Shown: one piece after another, positions 33,291-41,249 of the stretch
Layout: every line of letters starts with the position of its first letter
How positions within the stretch are numbered: position 1 is the stretch's first letter
Source: Pseudonocardia oroxyli
GTDB lineage: Bacteria; Actinomycetota; Actinomycetes; Mycobacteriales; Pseudonocardiaceae
Length of the DNA stretch: 64,000 nt
Direction: 5' to 3'
Assembly (NCBI RefSeq): GCF_900102195.1
Contig: NZ_FNBE01000018.1
Span: forward strand, 1-64,000
Program-made: the position numbers and the translations under genes
Notes under the pieces: generated by a model
What the model was told of the DNA's origin: nothing
Seen by the model: the letters and a program-made list of their open reading frames with translations, nothing else
Database searches by the model: none

Positions 33291-33361
33291 GGGGGCGCCG
33301 GGGTGGGTACAAGCGGGTGTGGCGGCCGTCTGGGGGCTATGCGCCCGTAACAATTCGCACC

Positions 33362-33367
33362 TAGCGT
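33362..33367 (+). promoter_or_regulatory. Leaderless-type -10 box TAGCGT
   Basis: TAGCGT ends seven bases before the ATG at 33375, the same word and spacing as at 26076. No Shine-Dalgarno sequence is present. Confidence 0.5.
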
Positions 33368-33374
33368 CACTCGC

Positions 33375-35930
33375 ATGAGTGCCGCCGGGAGACCCCTTCT
33401 CGGGGTCGAGGAGGAGTTCCACGTCGTGGATCTCACGACCCGGCGCGCCGCGCCGGAGGTCGACGTCCTGCTCCCCGAGCTCGACGGGGCGGAGTTCGCG
33501 CGGGAGCTGCAGCGTTCGCTGGTCGAGACCAACACCCCGGTCTGCGAGACCCTCGACGAGCTGGGCGGACACCTCCGCAGGCTCCGCGCCAGGCTGGAGT
33601 CGGTGGCGAGCGCGCGCGGGCTCGGGATCGTCGCGGCGGGCACCGTCCCGCTCGTCGACCTGACCGGGGACGACATCTCCGCGGGCGCCCGCTACGAGAA
33701 GATGCAGCACGAGTACCAGATGCTGGTGCGCGAGCAGCACATCTGCGGGGCGCAGGTGCACGTCGACGTGCCGGACCGGGACACCGCGGTGCAGGTCGTG
33801 CGGCGGGTGGCGCCGTATCTGAGCATCCTGCTCGCGATCTCCGCGAGCTCCCCGTACTGGCGCGGGCACGACACGGGCTACGCCAGCTACCGCAGCATGG
33901 TGTGGTCCCGTTGGCCCACGGCGGGGCCGCCGGCGATGGTCGAGACGGGCGCCGAGTACGACGCGATGGTGGCCCAGCTGATCGCCAGCGGCACCATCTC
34001 CGACCCGGGGATGCTCTACTTCGACATCCGGCCCAGCGCGCACGTGCCGACCGTCGAGCTGCGGGTGTGCGACGCGTGCACCGAGGTGGACGACGTCGTG
34101 CTCATCGCCGGGCTGTTCCGTGCCCTGGTCTGCCGGGCGCGCGAGGAGATCGACGCGGGGCAGCCGCTGCCCGCGGTCAGCCAGGAGCTGCTGCGGGCCG
34201 CGGCCTGGCGGGCCGCCCGGTCCGGGCTGGAGGGCGACCTCGTCGACCTGGCGGGGCCCACGCTCGTCAGCCCGCCGCTGCTCGTCGGGCAGCTGGTGCA
34301 GAGCCTGCGCCCGCAGCTGGAGGAGCTCGGCGACTGGGAACAGATCGTGGAGCTGTCCCAGGGGACGCTGCTGCGCGGGTCCGGGGCGGCGCGGCAGCGG
34401 CGGATGTACGGGCGGCGCGGCGAGCTGGTGGACGTCGTCGACGCCCTGATCGAGAACACCCAGGGCAGGCTGCTGGCGATCGACCCGCCGGTCGAGGCGC
34501 CGCTGGCCCAGGCCCTGCTGCAGGACTACCACCCCGCCACCTTCGACGAGGCCGTCTCCGACGGCGGCACCGTGCTGCCCGCCTACGGCTGGATGTTCCG
34601 GGCGCTCGACCGGCTCGGGCCGCGCGGCCTGGTCGCGGCCGAGGCCGCGCTGGCGACCGAGCAGCGCGCCCGCGGCGTCACCTTCGGGGACGACGGCCGG
34701 CTGTTCCCGCTGGACCTGGTCCCGCGGATCATCACGGCGGACGACTGGCAGACGCTGGAACCCGGGCTCGGCCAGCGCGTCCAGGCCCTGGAGCACTTCC
34801 TGCGGGACGCCTACGGCGACCGCCGGATCGTCCGGGACGGGATCGTGCCGGCCGCCGTGCTCGACAACGCACCCGGCAGGCACCGCAACGGCGAGATCGT
34901 GCCCGCGGACGTCGTCCGGATCGCGGTGGCCGGGATCGACCTGGTCCGAGACGCCCCGGACCACTGGCTGGTCCTGGAGGACAACCTGCGGGTGCCCTCG
35001 GGCATCGGGTACTCGATCATGTCCCGGCGGCTCGTGCGGTCGGTGATGAGCGATCTCGAGCCGCCCACCGGCGTCGTCGGGTTGGAGGACGTGCCCGGGC
35101 GGCTGCGGGCCGCGCTGCTCTCCGCCACCGAGACCGGCACCCCGGGGCACGACGAGGTGGCGCTGCTGTCGTCCGGCCCGTCGGACTCCGCGTTCTTCGA
35201 ACACGAGCTGCTCGCCACGCAGATGGGGGTCCCGGTGGTCACCCCGCGGGACCTGCAGGTCACCGACGAGGGCGTCTACCTGGTGTCGGTCGGCAGCAAG
35301 CGGCGACTGTCCGCGCTCTACCGTCGGATGGACGAGAAGGACCTCATGTCCTCGCGCGGCGCGGACATGCGCCCCATCGGACGGGCCCTGGCCGCCGCCG
35401 TCGCCAAGGGGCGGGTCGCGCTGCTCAACGCCCTGGGCAACGGGCTCGCGGACGACAAGCTGGTCTACGCCTACGTCCCGGACATGATCCGCTTCTACCT
35501 CGGCGAGGAGCCGCTGCTCGACTCGGTGCCGACCTACCCGTGCGTCGACGACGCGCGGCGCGCCGAGGTGCTCGACCGGCTGGACGAGCTCGTCCTCAAG
35601 CCGGTCGACGGCTACGGCGGCAGCGGGATCGTGATCGGCCCGCACGCCGAGCGCTCCGAGCTCACCGAGGTGGAGAAGCAGATCCGCGCCGAGCCCGCGC
35701 GGTGGGTGGCGCAGGACATGGTGCAGCTCTCCACGCACCCGACCTTCTCGGGGCGCCGGTTGGAGCCGCGCGCGGTCGACCTGCGCGCGTTCGTCCTCCA
35801 GAGCCAGTACGGCGGCAACGCGCACCTCGACGTCGTGCCCGCCACCCTGTCCCGGGTCGCGCCGGCAGGCTCACTGATCGTCAACTCGTCGCGGGGCGGC
35901 GGGGCGAAGGACACCTGGATCTTGCGCTGA
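33375..35930 (+). CDS. GCS2 carboxylate-amine ligase fused to circularly permuted ATP-grasp domain
   Basis: The 851-residue protein is a fusion. Residues 1-350 form a glutamate-cysteine-ligase 2 (YbdK-like) domain with LGVEEEFHVVD, SLVETNTPVCE, CGAQVHVDVPD and SAHVPTVELRVCDA. From about 380 to the end lies a circularly permuted type 2 ATP-grasp domain with LVLEDNLRVPSGIGYSIMSR, DDKLVYAYVPDMI, LVLKPVDGYGGSGIVIGP and VDLRAFVLQS. Both halves form amide bonds using ATP, so the protein could build a short amino-acid conjugate. It is followed by an AsnO-type amidotransferase and a peptidase, suggesting a dipeptide osmolyte pathway. It has a leaderless-type promoter and the 3' end carries a strong hairpin. 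Confidence 0.85.
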   Translation: MSAAGRPLLGVEEEFHVVDLTTRRAAPEVDVLLPELDGAEFARELQRSLVETNTPVCETLDELGGHLRRLRARLESVASARGLGIVAAGTVPLVDLTGDDISAGARYEKMQHEYQMLVREQHICGAQVHVDVPDRDTAVQVVRRVAPYLSILLAISASSPYWRGHDTGYASYRSMVWSRWPTAGPPAMVETGAEYDAMVAQLIASGTISDPGMLYFDIRPSAHVPTVELRVCDACTEVDDVVLIAGLFRALVCRAREEIDAGQPLPAVSQELLRAAAWRAARSGLEGDLVDLAGPTLVSPPLLVGQLVQSLRPQLEELGDWEQIVELSQGTLLRGSGAARQRRMYGRRGELVDVVDALIENTQGRLLAIDPPVEAPLAQALLQDYHPATFDEAVSDGGTVLPAYGWMFRALDRLGPRGLVAAEAALATEQRARGVTFGDDGRLFPLDLVPRIITADDWQTLEPGLGQRVQALEHFLRDAYGDRRIVRDGIVPAAVLDNAPGRHRNGEIVPADVVRIAVAGIDLVRDAPDHWLVLEDNLRVPSGIGYSIMSRRLVRSVMSDLEPPTGVVGLEDVPGRLRAALLSATETGTPGHDEVALLSSGPSDSAFFEHELLATQMGVPVVTPRDLQVTDEGVYLVSVGSKRRLSALYRRMDEKDLMSSRGADMRPIGRALAAAVAKGRVALLNALGNGLADDKLVYAYVPDMIRFYLGEEPLLDSVPTYPCVDDARRAEVLDRLDELVLKPVDGYGGSGIVIGPHAERSELTEVEKQIRAEPARWVAQDMVQLSTHPTFSGRRLEPRAVDLRAFVLQSQYGGNAHLDVVPATLSRVAPAGSLIVNSSRGGGAKDTWILR

Positions 35931-35934
35931 GGTC

Positions 35935-35974
35935 GTGCGCGGCGAGTGGTGCTCTGGCACCACTCGCCGCGCAC
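35935..35974. terminator. Perfect 17-bp inverted repeat between ligase and asnO genes
   Basis: Bases 35935-35951 are perfectly complementary to 35958-35974 around a six-base loop (CTCTGG). It starts four bases after the ligase stop and ends 17 bases before the amidotransferase start. It can be an intergenic terminator or attenuator that sets the ratio of the two products, or a protein-binding site. Confidence 0.7.
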
Positions 35975-35990
35975 GGGTAGGGAGTGGCAC

Positions 35991-37757
35991 ATGTGCGGTA
36001 TCGCGGGCGAGATGCGGTTCGACGGGGAGGCGGCGGATCCGGCGGTGGTCGCGCGGATCACCAAGGCCCTCGAACGGCGGGGGCCGGACGGGACCGGGGT
36101 GCACGCCGCGGGGCCGGTCGCGCTGGGGCACCGCAGGCTGAAGATCATCGACCTGTCGGAGCGCGGGGCGCAGCCGATGGTCGACTCGGCGCTCGGCCTG
36201 GCCGTGGTGTTCAACGGCTGCATCTACAACTACCGCGAGCTGCGCACCGAGCTGGAGGCCGCGGGGCACACGTTCTTCTCGAACTCGGACACCGAGACCG
36301 TGCTCAAGGCCTACGCGCACTGGGGCGCGGCCTGCGTGGAGCACTTCAAGGGGATGTTCGCGTTCGCGGTGTCCGAGCGGGACACCGGGCGGCTCGTCCT
36401 GGGCCGCGACCGGCTGGGGATCAAGCCGCTGTACTACTCCCCCGGCCCGCGTCGGATCCGGTTCGCCTCCTCGCTGCCGGCGCTGCTGGCGGCGGGCGAG
36501 GTCGACACGTCCATCGACCCGGTCGCGCTGCACCACTACATGACCTTCCACTCGGTGGTGCCCGCGCCGCGGACGATCCTGAACGGCGTCCGGAAGCTGC
36601 CGCCCGCCACCGTGCGGACCTACGAGGCGAACGGCACGTTCTCCGACCACGTCTACTGGACCCCCGTCCACGAGCGGCGACTGTCCGTGCCGGACTGGAC
36701 CGAGGCCGTGCTCGAGGGGCTGCGCGCCGCCGTCCGGCGCCGGATGGTCGCGGACGTGCCGGTCGGCGTGCTGCTCAGCGGCGGCCTCGACTCGTCCCTG
36801 ATCGTCGCGCTGCTGGCGCAGGAGGGGCAGCGGGACCTCAAGACCTTCTCCGTGGGCTTCCACGCCGCGGGCGGGGAGAAGGGCGACGAGTTCGAGTACA
36901 GCGACATCGTCGCCAAGGAGTTCGGGACCGACCACCAGCAGATCCTGGTCGACCCCGCCCGGATGCTCCCCGCCGTGGACGACACGATCACGGCGATGTC
37001 CGAGCCCATGGTCAGCCACGACTGTGTGGCGTTCTACCTGCTCAGCGAGGAGGTCGCCAAGTCGGTGACGGTCGTGCAGAGCGGGCAGGGCGCCGACGAG
37101 GTGTTCGCCGGGTACGACTGGTACCCGCCGCTGGCCGCCACACCGCGGGACCAGGCCGTGGAGGCCTACCAGGCCGTGTTCACCGACCGGCCGCACAGCG
37201 ACCTGGCCTCCATCCTCGAACCCGAGTGGCTGCTCGACCACGATCCCAGCCGCGCGTTCATCACCTCACATTTCGCGCAGCCGGGGGCGGAGCGCACACT
37301 GGATGCGGCACTGAGGCTGGACAGCACGATCATGCTCGTGGACGATCCGGTCAAGCGCGTCGACAACATGACCATGGCCTGGGGGCTCGAGGCACGGGTC
37401 CCGTTCCTGGACCACGAGCTCGTGGAGCTGGCGGCGGCGTGCCCACCAGAACTGAAACTCAGCGAAGGCGGCAAGGGGGTCCTGAAGAAGGCGGCCCGCG
37501 GCGTCGTCCCGGACGCGGTCATCGACCGGCCGAAGGGATACTTCCCGGTACCGGCCATCCGGCACCTGGAGGGGCCGTTCCTCGAACGGGTGCGTGCCGC
37601 CGTCACCGATCCGGTGGCCAAGGCCCGGGGGCTGGTCCGCAGCGACTGGCTGGAGCGGATGCTGGCGGATCCGAACACGCAGCGCACCAACCTGGGTTCG
37701 AACGCGTTGTGGCAGGTAGCACTGCTGGAGATGTGGTTGCAGGAGAGGGGGATATGA
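35991..37757 (+). CDS. asnO: N-acetylglutaminylglutamine amidotransferase-type asparagine synthetase
   Basis: The 588-residue protein begins MCGIAGEMRFDG, with Cys2 as the glutaminase nucleophile after Met removal. The class II glutaminase domain ends near 215. A synthetase domain follows with the PP-loop LLSGGLDSSL (about residue 262) and VSHDCVAFYLLSEEVAK. The GCIYNYRELR and YMTFHSVVPAPRTILNGVRKLPPATVR blocks match the AsnO branch, which amidates the C-terminus of N-acetylglutaminylglutamine in osmolyte synthesis, better than ordinary AsnB. GGGAG precedes the ATG at 35991. The S9 peptidase gene follows with no gap. Confidence 0.85.
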   Translation: MCGIAGEMRFDGEAADPAVVARITKALERRGPDGTGVHAAGPVALGHRRLKIIDLSERGAQPMVDSALGLAVVFNGCIYNYRELRTELEAAGHTFFSNSDTETVLKAYAHWGAACVEHFKGMFAFAVSERDTGRLVLGRDRLGIKPLYYSPGPRRIRFASSLPALLAAGEVDTSIDPVALHHYMTFHSVVPAPRTILNGVRKLPPATVRTYEANGTFSDHVYWTPVHERRLSVPDWTEAVLEGLRAAVRRRMVADVPVGVLLSGGLDSSLIVALLAQEGQRDLKTFSVGFHAAGGEKGDEFEYSDIVAKEFGTDHQQILVDPARMLPAVDDTITAMSEPMVSHDCVAFYLLSEEVAKSVTVVQSGQGADEVFAGYDWYPPLAATPRDQAVEAYQAVFTDRPHSDLASILEPEWLLDHDPSRAFITSHFAQPGAERTLDAALRLDSTIMLVDDPVKRVDNMTMAWGLEARVPFLDHELVELAAACPPELKLSEGGKGVLKKAARGVVPDAVIDRPKGYFPVPAIRHLEGPFLERVRAAVTDPVAKARGLVRSDWLERMLADPNTQRTNLGSNALWQVALLEMWLQERGI

Positions 37758-39608
37758 GTGGAGGGCTTCACCGAACGGCGGCGCGCCCAACTGGCCGGTG
37801 ACCTCGGCGATCAGCTGATCGTCCCCTCCTACCGGTCCCCGCTGCCGTCCCCGGACGGCACGCTGCTGGCCTGGATCTCCGACCGGGACGGGCGGCCGCG
37901 GGCGTGGGTGGCGCCGTTCGGTGAGGAGCCCGCCGCGCCGTTGGACACCGAGGTGGACCCGACCGTGGCCTGCGACGTCGTGGCCCTCTCGTGGTCGCCG
38001 GACGGCGCGTGGCTGGCCGTGCAGATCGCCCCCGGCGGCGGGGAGCGGACGCGGGTCCTGCTGCTGTCGCCGAACGGGGTGGAGCGCCGCGAGATCGCCG
38101 CCGGGTCGCTCGCGGTCACCCTCGGTGCGTGGTCGCCGAGCGGACGCCAGGTCGGCGTCACGATCTACGGCCCGGACGGGGACGGCACGGCCTGCCTCGT
38201 CGACGTCCGGGACGGCTCCTCGACGGTCTTGGCCTCCGGGCCCGCCGCCGTGGTGTGCGCGGTGAGCCGGGACGGACGGATCGTCGTGGTGCGGACCGGG
38301 CGGCGCGGCCGCCGCGGCCTGGAGCTGATCGACCTGTGGACCGGGCGTCGGGTGGAGCTGTTGCCCGGCCACGACGCCACCGTCGCGGACGCGCGGTTCG
38401 GCGTCACCGGGTCCGTCCTCTACCTGCACACCGACGCCGGTCGGGACCGCCCCGCACTGCTCGCCTGCACCGTGTCCGACGACGACGTCTCCCTGGCCTG
38501 GGAGGTCGCCGCCCGCGGCGGAGACGATCTGGACGCCTACGCGCTCGACCCCGCGGGCGCCCGCGCCGTGCTGTCCTGGAACGTCGACGGACGCAGCGAG
38601 CTGGAGCTCGTCGACCTGCGGGACGGGCTCTCCTCCCCGGTCTCCGACCAGCCCGGGGACGTCGTGACCGGGCTGGCGTTCACCCGGGACGGGCACACGC
38701 TGCTCGTCGCGTCGGAGGGCCCCACGATGCCGCCGGGCATCACGCGGATCGCGCTCGACGTGCCCCTGGCCGAGCCGGTCGCGGTGCTCCCCGGCGAGAT
38801 CGAGGTGGTCGAGGACTTCGTCGAGCCCACGCTGCACGAGTTCCGCGGCGAGGACGGGCTCGGGCTGACCGGCTGGCTGTTCCGGCCCCACACCGCCTAC
38901 GGCGCGGCGCCCACGCTGATCTGGCTGCACGGCGGGCCGGAGGCGCAGGAACGGCCGGTGTTCCACCCGCTGTTCCAGGCGCTGGTCGCGGCCGGGGTGC
39001 AGGTCTTCGCGCCGAACGTCCGCGGCTCGGCCGGGTTCGGCCGCGCGTTCTCCCAGGCGGACGACCTGGACCAGCGGTTCACCGCCATCACCGACGTGCG
39101 GGCGGCCGTCACGTTCCTGCGCACGTCCGGGCTCGCGGACCCGGACCGGATCGGGGTGTCCGGGCGGTCCTACGGCGGGTACCTCACCCTCGTCGCGCTG
39201 GCCTGGTTCCCGTCGCTGTTCGCCGTGGGTGTGGACGTGTGCGGGATGAGCGACCTCGAGACCTTCTACGCCGAGACCGAGCCGTGGATCGCGTCGTCGG
39301 CGACCACGAAGTACGGGGACCCGGTGGCGGACCGCGAGCTGCTGCGCTCGCTGTCGCCGATCCACGCCGTCGACGAGATCCGGGCCCCGCTGATGGTGGT
39401 GCACGGGCGCTACGACACGAACGTCCCGCTGGGCGAGGCGCTGCGCATGGTCGCCGCCCTGGAGCAGCGCGGTGCCACCCCCCGGCTGCTGCTCTTCGAC
39501 GACGAGGGCCACGAGACCCACGCCGTCGCCCACCGGGCGCAGTTCGTCCGCGAGGTGGTGGGGTGGGTCACCGCGCACCTGCAGGAACCGGCCTCCCAGA
39601 CGGCGTGA
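37758..39608 (+). CDS. S9 (prolyl oligopeptidase) family serine peptidase
   Basis: The 616-residue protein combines an N-terminal beta-propeller (repeats such as LSWSPDGAWLAVQI and AFTRDGHTLLVAS) with a C-terminal alpha/beta hydrolase. The catalytic serine is in GVSGRSYGGYL (about residue 470), the aspartate in HGRYDTNVPL and the histidine in DDEGHETH. This is the acylaminoacyl-peptidase-like S9 layout, without a signal peptide, so it is cytoplasmic. It begins immediately after the asnO stop, implying a shared pathway, possibly turnover or trimming of the amidated dipeptide. In the known NAGGN system that position is held by an M42 peptidase. Confidence 0.88.
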   Translation: MEGFTERRRAQLAGDLGDQLIVPSYRSPLPSPDGTLLAWISDRDGRPRAWVAPFGEEPAAPLDTEVDPTVACDVVALSWSPDGAWLAVQIAPGGGERTRVLLLSPNGVERREIAAGSLAVTLGAWSPSGRQVGVTIYGPDGDGTACLVDVRDGSSTVLASGPAAVVCAVSRDGRIVVVRTGRRGRRGLELIDLWTGRRVELLPGHDATVADARFGVTGSVLYLHTDAGRDRPALLACTVSDDDVSLAWEVAARGGDDLDAYALDPAGARAVLSWNVDGRSELELVDLRDGLSSPVSDQPGDVVTGLAFTRDGHTLLVASEGPTMPPGITRIALDVPLAEPVAVLPGEIEVVEDFVEPTLHEFRGEDGLGLTGWLFRPHTAYGAAPTLIWLHGGPEAQERPVFHPLFQALVAAGVQVFAPNVRGSAGFGRAFSQADDLDQRFTAITDVRAAVTFLRTSGLADPDRIGVSGRSYGGYLTLVALAWFPSLFAVGVDVCGMSDLETFYAETEPWIASSATTKYGDPVADRELLRSLSPIHAVDEIRAPLMVVHGRYDTNVPLGEALRMVAALEQRGATPRLLLFDDEGHETHAVAHRAQFVREVVGWVTAHLQEPASQTA

Positions 39609-39621
39609 GGCGGCGGTCCGC

Positions 39622-41118
39622 TCAGGCCCGGGAGAACGACTGGATCAGGTCGTCCTGCACGGTGAACGTGTAGGGCTCGCTACTGGTGGAGCCGTCCGCC
39701 CTGGTGAAGACGATGGTGGCCGAGACCTGGCCGTTCCCCGAGCTGCGGGCGTTCTGCACCTGCACGTCCCGGATGCCCGCGTAGAAGTTCCGGAAGCCGG
39801 AGATCCCGCCCGAGGCCGCCTGTGCCTGCGGGCTGAGCCGTGCGAACGCGGAGTCCGGGTCCTCGGGCAGCAGCCCGTAGTAGTCCTGCACGAAGGCCAC
39901 CGCGCCGTCGCTCGCGGGGGTCGTCGTCGGGGTCGTGGTGGTGGGGCGGGGCGTCGTGGTCGTCGGCGCGGCCGTGGTGGTGCGCGGCGCGGCCGTGGTG
40001 GTCGGCCCCGCCGCGACCGGCGGCGGGTCCTCCTGCTGCCCGGTGTTCGCGCGCAGCGCACCGATCAGGACGCCGGCGCCCACCACCAGCACGGCCAGCA
40101 CGCCGACGAGGATCGGAACCCACCGGCGGCGGGTCGGCGGCGTGCTCGGCGGGGGCCCGGCGGGCAGGTCGGTGAGGGTGCGCGGACCCTCCGGCGGCGG
40201 CGGGGCCGCCGCGGCGGCGACCTGCGTGACCGGCGCCGTCGCGGCCATCCCGGCCGCGGACCCGCCCGCCGCGATCGCGGACAGGGCGTCCCTGGCCTGC
40301 GACGCGGTGGGCCGGTCGCCGGGCTCGTTGGCCATCAGGCGCATGAGCAGGGCGGTCAGCGCGCCCGCGTGCTCCGGCGGGCGGATGCGGCCGGTCGCGA
40401 CCTTGTGGAGCAGGGCGTAGGCGTTGTCGTCCAGACCGAACGGCGGCTCGCCCTCGACCGCGGCGTAGAGCGTGGCGCCGAGCGCGAACACGTCCGACGC
40501 GCTGGTCGGCTCCTGGCCGCGCGCCACCTCGGGGGCGAGGAAGGCCGGGGTGCCCGCGATCATGCCGGTGCGGGTGAGCTGCACGTCGTCCACGGCGCGG
40601 GAGACGCCGAAGTCGGTGATCTTGGCGCGGCCGTCCTCGGCGATCAGGACGTTCCCGGGCTTGATGTCGCGGTGCACCACCCCGGCCGCGTGCGCCGCGG
40701 CCAGCCCGTCCGCGATCTGCACGCCGACGGCCGCGGCGTCCTTCGGCGTCATCGGGCCCTTCTCCCCCAGGACCACCGCGAACGAGCGGCTGGGGAGGTA
40801 CTCCATGACGAGCCAGGGCCGCTCGTCGTGCACCACGACGTCGAACATGCTGATGACGTGCGGGTGCTGCAGCCGCGCCCCGATCCGGCCCTCGCGCAGC
40901 AGCCGCTGGCGGGACTCCTCGGCGGCGTCGTTCCCGTGGCCCATGGGTGCGCCCGCGACGATCAGCTCCTTGATCGCGACGGTGCGGTTGAGCAGCTCGT
41001 CCGTCCCGCGCCACACCGCGCCCATCGCCCCGGCGCCGATGCGTTCCTCCAGGCGGTAGCGGTTCCCGATGCGCGCGCCCCCCTCGGACGACGGCGCGGG
41101 GGGCTCGGGCGGGGTCAT
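39622..41118 (-). CDS. Transmembrane serine/threonine protein kinase
   Basis: The 498-residue protein has a Hanks-type kinase domain: glycine loop RIGAGAMGAVW, catalytic lysine in VAIKEL (K50), HRDIKPGNVLI, ITDFGVSRAV and GTPAFLAPEVARG. A Pro-rich linker leads to one membrane helix, VPILVGVLAVLVVGAGVLIG (about residue 345), a Thr/Pro/Ala-rich extracellular stalk and an NTF2-like outer domain, VAFVQDYYGLLPEDPDSAFARL. The extracellular part may sense a cell-wall or stress ligand. The start ATG at 41118 is preferred over an upstream TTG. Its stop lies 13 bases from the convergent peptidase gene. No PASTA repeats are present, so it is not a PknB orthologue. Confidence 0.9.
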   Translation of the reverse strand: MTPPEPPAPSSEGGARIGNRYRLEERIGAGAMGAVWRGTDELLNRTVAIKELIVAGAPMGHGNDAAEESRQRLLREGRIGARLQHPHVISMFDVVVHDERPWLVMEYLPSRSFAVVLGEKGPMTPKDAAAVGVQIADGLAAAHAAGVVHRDIKPGNVLIAEDGRAKITDFGVSRAVDDVQLTRTGMIAGTPAFLAPEVARGQEPTSASDVFALGATLYAAVEGEPPFGLDDNAYALLHKVATGRIRPPEHAGALTALLMRLMANEPGDRPTASQARDALSAIAAGGSAAGMAATAPVTQVAAAAAPPPPEGPRTLTDLPAGPPPSTPPTRRRWVPILVGVLAVLVVGAGVLIGALRANTGQQEDPPPVAAGPTTTAAPRTTTAAPTTTTPRPTTTTPTTTPASDGAVAFVQDYYGLLPEDPDSAFARLSPQAQAASGGISGFRNFYAGIRDVQVQNARSSGNGQVSATIVFTRADGSTSSEPYTFTVQDDLIQSFSRA

Positions 41119-41165
41119 GACCCCCAAGGGTAGGCGGGGCTCGGCGGGGCGCTGCTCCCAGGTGC

Positions 41166-41249
41166 GGGGGTCATCGCGGGACTCATCGCGGGGGTGCTCG
41201 CGGGAGTCTGTTCGGGGGTCGTCGCAGGGGTCATCGCGGGAGTCCGAGC
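41166..41249. repeat. Seven imperfect 12-bp tandem repeats
   Basis: The unit GGGGGTCATCGC and variants repeat with an exact 12-base period from 41166 to 41249. The repeats start upstream of the kinase gene and run into the last codons of the Rpf-domain gene. In an alternative frame they encode a TPAM-type Thr/Pro repeat. They may be slipped-strand expansion products. Confidence 0.7.

Noticed and set aside
32364..35825. Very long open frame (over 1100 codons) on the reverse strand
   Set aside because: It is antisense to the GCS2/ATP-grasp and neighbouring genes, which carry clear motifs. Its product is low-complexity Arg/Gly/Val-rich with no domain, as expected from GC-rich third-position bias.
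35991..37757. Ordinary asparagine synthetase AsnB
   Set aside because: The blocks GCIYNYRELR and HSVVPAPRTIL fit the N-acetylglutaminylglutamine amidotransferase branch better, and the gene is linked to an amide ligase and a peptidase. AsnB cannot be fully excluded.
37266..39578. 770-codon reverse frame opposite the S9 peptidase gene
   Set aside because: The forward strand encodes a complete catalytic triad and propeller. The reverse frame lacks any recognisable domain.
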